Shown: in pieces, positions 61,919 through 64,000 of the stretch
Numbering within the stretch: position 1 is the stretch's first letter
Layout of the letters: each line of letters starts with the position of its first letter
Source: Gemmatimonadota bacterium
GTDB taxonomy: Bacteria > Gemmatimonadota > Gemmatimonadetes > Longimicrobiales > Gaopeijiaceae
Reading direction: 5' to 3'
Assembly: GCA_030428885.1 (NCBI GenBank)
Contig: JAUIEJ010000010.1
Coordinates: 62,001-126,000 of the forward strand
DNA: 64,000 nt
Notes under the pieces: generated by a model
Database searches by the model: none
The model's input: only the letters and a program-made list of their open reading frames with translations
What the model was told of the DNA's origin: nothing
Translations under genes and position numbers: made by a program

Positions 61919-62545
61919 GTGAGCCCGGACTCCGGTTCCGGCCGTCCTCCGGGGTGGGCCCGAACGCCCAGTGCGTTCCGTATCCGGGGCAGTTCCCTCT
62001 TCCCCCTCTCCGATTCGGCCGGGCGGCGCCCGGGCTCTACGCCGCCGGAGTCGCCGGCCCACACCGACGCCCTGGCGAGGCTGGAAGTACCGGCTCGGAT
62101 CACCGCCCTTCTGGTCGTCTTCGCGCCCCTGCTCGACCTGCTCTTCCTCTTCTCGCCTCCTCTGTGGGAGTCCCGGGCGTGGCGGATCGGTGTGGCCAGC
62201 ACCCTTCCAGGCACGCTGACCCTCCCCACCGTGGGCGCCCTCGCCCTGGCCCTCCTGGCGGTGGCGCGTCCCGGACCCACGGCCCGGGTGCTGGCTTTGA
62301 GCGCCTCGGCGTGCTGCGCCGCACTGGCCGGTCTGGCGGCGGGGGTCCTGGCCGCCGAGCTGCTGCCGACGTCGGGGCTCCCCTACGCCGCCCGGGGTTC
62401 GGTGGTGTGGTCGGCCTCCCTGGCCCTGGCCACGGCCCTGGCCAACGGCGCCATGGCCTGGGCCGTGGCCCAACACGCCGTGGTGCCTCTCCGGGGCGCC
62501 GCCCTTCCCCGACCCCGCTCTCCGGGGATCGAACTGCTGGACTGA
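61919..62545 (+). CDS. Membrane protein of unknown function
   Basis: A 208-residue protein with a polar, Arg/Ser/Pro-rich N-terminal 55 residues and four hydrophobic segments (about 62-80, 96-116, 121-145 and 155-180). Small residues dominate the helices. No family is recognised. I chose GTG 61919, which has GGAG six bases upstream; the same frame is open far to the left only as a shadow of the opposite-strand gene. Confidence 0.55.
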   Translation: MSPDSGSGRPPGWARTPSAFRIRGSSLFPLSDSAGRRPGSTPPESPAHTDALARLEVPARITALLVVFAPLLDLLFLFSPPLWESRAWRIGVASTLPGTLTLPTVGALALALLAVARPGPTARVLALSASACCAALAGLAAGVLAAELLPTSGLPYAARGSVVWSASLALATALANGAMAWAVAQHAVVPLRGAALPRPRSPGIELLD

Positions 62546-62572
62546 GGGAGTGTCGGGGCGCATACTGGCCCC

Positions 62573-62920
62573 ATGCGAAATCTGATCGTTCGGATCGTGA
62601 TCAACGCCCTGGCGCTCTGGGCCGCGGCCTCGTTCGTCGACGGCATCCAGCTCACCGACGACCTGGGGGGCGTGGTCGTGGTGGCCCTGGTCTTCGGAAT
62701 CGTGAACGCGATTCTGAAGCCCATCCTGAAGCTCATCTCGTTTCCGTTCCTCATCGCCACCCTGGGCCTCTTCGCCCTGGTGGTGAACGCGGCCCTCCTC
62801 ATGGTCACGGCCCGGCTCACCGACGGGCTCACCGTGAGCGGGTGGGGCCCGGCCATCGTGGGCAGCATCGTGGTGTCGCTGGTGACCATGCTGCTCGGCG
62901 GACTCAAAGACGACGACTGA
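62573..62920 (+). CDS. Phage-holin-superfamily-IV-type membrane protein (PF04020-like)
   Basis: A 115-residue four-helix membrane protein matching the widespread bacterial family first named for mycobacterial phage holins. It has N-A-L-A-L-W-A-A-A at the first helix, G-I-V-N-A-I-L-K-P-I-L-K in the second, and N-A-A-L-L near the third. There are no phage genes around it, so the holin name does not imply lysis. No clear ribosome site precedes it; TACTGG six bases before the ATG allows leaderless reading. Confidence 0.85.
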   Translation: MRNLIVRIVINALALWAAASFVDGIQLTDDLGGVVVVALVFGIVNAILKPILKLISFPFLIATLGLFALVVNAALLMVTARLTDGLTVSGWGPAIVGSIVVSLVTMLLGGLKDDD

Positions 62921-62924
62921 CCCG

Positions 62925-64000
62925 GTGGAACTCTTCGTCCAGTCGGCGCCCGGCCTCGAACCCGCCCTGGACGAGGAACTCCGGGACCTGGGCTACCCCG
63001 GGACGGTGGAGCCCGGAGGCGTGTCGTTGGAGTCCGACGACCCCTCCCTCGTGGCCCGGCTCAACCTCCGTCTCTCCACAGCGTCCCGCGTCCTCGTGAC
63101 CCTGGGGCGGTTCACGGCCTCGGCTCTCCCCGAGCTCGAGCGAAAGGCCGGCGGCCTTCCCTGGGACCGCTTCCTGGACGAGGGACGTCGACCGGCCTTC
63201 CGGGTCACCTGTCGGAAGTCCCGTCTCTACCACACCGGCGCGGTGGCGGAGCGGCTGACCCGGGCGGCGGGACGGGATCCGGCCATGGATCCCTCCGCCC
63301 CCGACACCACCCCGTTCATCGTGCGCATCGTCCGGGACCGGGTGGTGGTCCGGGCCGACTCCAGCGGCGTGCACCTCCACCGCCGGGGGTACCGCCTGGC
63401 CAGCACCCGCGCCCCCCTCCGGGAGACCCTGGCCGCCGGGGTCCTGCGCCTGGCGGGGTGGGACCCGGACCGGCCGTTGGTCGACCCGCTGTGCGGCTCG
63501 GGCACCTTCGTCATCGAAGCGGGGCTCCGGGCGTGCCGACGCGCCCCCGGCGAGAACCGGACCTTCGCCTTCCAGGCGTGGCCCGGCGCCGATCCGGACC
63601 GGGTACGGGCCCTGCGCGCCGAGGCCCTGGCCGGAGTGCGGCCCGCCCCTGCGCCCCTCCGCGGGTCGGACCGGGACGCCGGCGCCGTGGAATCGGCCAC
63701 GGCCAACGGAGCCCGGGCGGGCGTGGCCGGAAGCGTCCACTTCGAGCGCCGGGCGATCTCGGAGGTGACGCCGCCGGACGGGGCCCTCGGGCCCGGGCTC
63801 CTGGTGGCCAACCCGCCCTGGGGTCGACGGGTGGGCCAGGCCCGGGCCCTCCGGGACCTCCACGCCCGCCTGGGTCAGGTGGCCCGACGGGAGTTCTCCG
63901 GGTGGACCCTGGCCCTGGTCTCCCCCTCCGACACCCTGGTCCGTCAGGCCGATCGCCGGGCCGAGTGTATCGCCACGATCCCGTCCGGGGGCGTGTCGGT
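62925..64000 (+). CDS. THUMP-domain class I SAM-dependent RNA methyltransferase, partial
   Basis: The frame opens at GTG 62925, four bases after the previous stop, and is still open at the window end, giving 358 visible residues. The N-terminal 150 residues resemble a THUMP RNA-binding domain. The Rossmann methyltransferase starts with D-P-L-C-G-S-G-T-F-V-I-E near 187-198 for S-adenosylmethionine. It has the catalytic N-P-P-W-G near 296-300. This is the RlmL/YpsC type, which makes N2-methylguanosine in 23S rRNA. The C terminus lies outside the window. Confidence 0.88.
   Translation, partial: MELFVQSAPGLEPALDEELRDLGYPGTVEPGGVSLESDDPSLVARLNLRLSTASRVLVTLGRFTASALPELERKAGGLPWDRFLDEGRRPAFRVTCRKSRLYHTGAVAERLTRAAGRDPAMDPSAPDTTPFIVRIVRDRVVVRADSSGVHLHRRGYRLASTRAPLRETLAAGVLRLAGWDPDRPLVDPLCGSGTFVIEAGLRACRRAPGENRTFAFQAWPGADPDRVRALRAEALAGVRPAPAPLRGSDRDAGAVESATANGARAGVAGSVHFERRAISEVTPPDGALGPGLLVANPPWGRRVGQARALRDLHARLGQVARREFSGWTLALVSPSDTLVRQADRRAECIATIPSGGVS

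Noticed and set aside
62573-62920. Prophage remnant, because of the holin-like protein
   Set aside because: No other phage gene or attachment site is present, and this family is widespread in bacterial chromosomes without phages.

Overview
The window is about 70% GC, densely packed and mostly intergenic-free. Outer-membrane barrels, a TonB-dependent receptor and lipoproteins indicate a diderm bacterium. The repeated pairing of an ECF-type sigma factor with a TPR-bearing Ser/Thr kinase, in a genome of this base composition, points to Gemmatimonadota (Acidobacteriota is a weaker alternative). This is inference from gene content; no rRNA or other phylogenetic marker except infA is present. I saw no tRNA, rRNA, CRISPR array or insertion sequence.

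Layout. (1) 1-7424, + strand: the tail of an unknown gene, then six tightly coupled genes: membrane Ser/Thr kinase, PP2C phosphatase, FHA protein, membrane serine protease with an FHA domain, outer-membrane barrel and exported protein. Together they look like a phospho-threonine signalling module spanning the envelope. (2) 7434-13167, - strand: a three-gene operon joined by 4-base GTGA overlaps, encoding a patatin phospholipase, a SLOG-like nucleotide-binding protein and a DUF4062-STAND ATPase-TPR receptor. It resembles an NLR-type conflict or defence system and is my leading candidate for an undescribed system. (3) 13311-17171: an exported double Tudor-like protein, then an ECF sigma factor and kinase pair.

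(4) 17188-36447, - strand: a compact PKS/NRPS cluster, read right to left: short-chain dehydrogenase, type II thioesterase, loading PKS (KS with Ala in place of the active Cys, AT, ACP), a KS-ACP protein whose AT is missing, a fully reducing KS-AT-DH-ER-KR-ACP module, an NRPS (TubC docking, C, A with a glycine-like code, PCP), two alpha/beta hydrolases and a glycosyltransferase. Most junctions overlap by a few bases, so it is probably one transcript. No thioesterase domain ends the line. (5) 36545-39935: a second ECF-kinase cassette closely similar to the first, so the two bracket the cluster.

(6) 40004-48522: exported proteins, an M20 peptidase, a third ECF-kinase pair (now convergent), a barrel protein and an S41 peptidase. 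(7) 48539-58184: formate dehydrogenase. The alpha subunit is read through an in-frame UGA as selenocysteine, with a SECIS hairpin very like that of E. coli fdhF. The beta subunit (NuoE-NuoF fusion) lies 5 kb away, separated by infA, a glycosylasparaginase, a GOLPH3-family protein and a TonB receptor. (8) 58181-64000: a TolB-propeller amidohydrolase, two small membrane proteins and the start of a THUMP-domain RNA methyltransferase.
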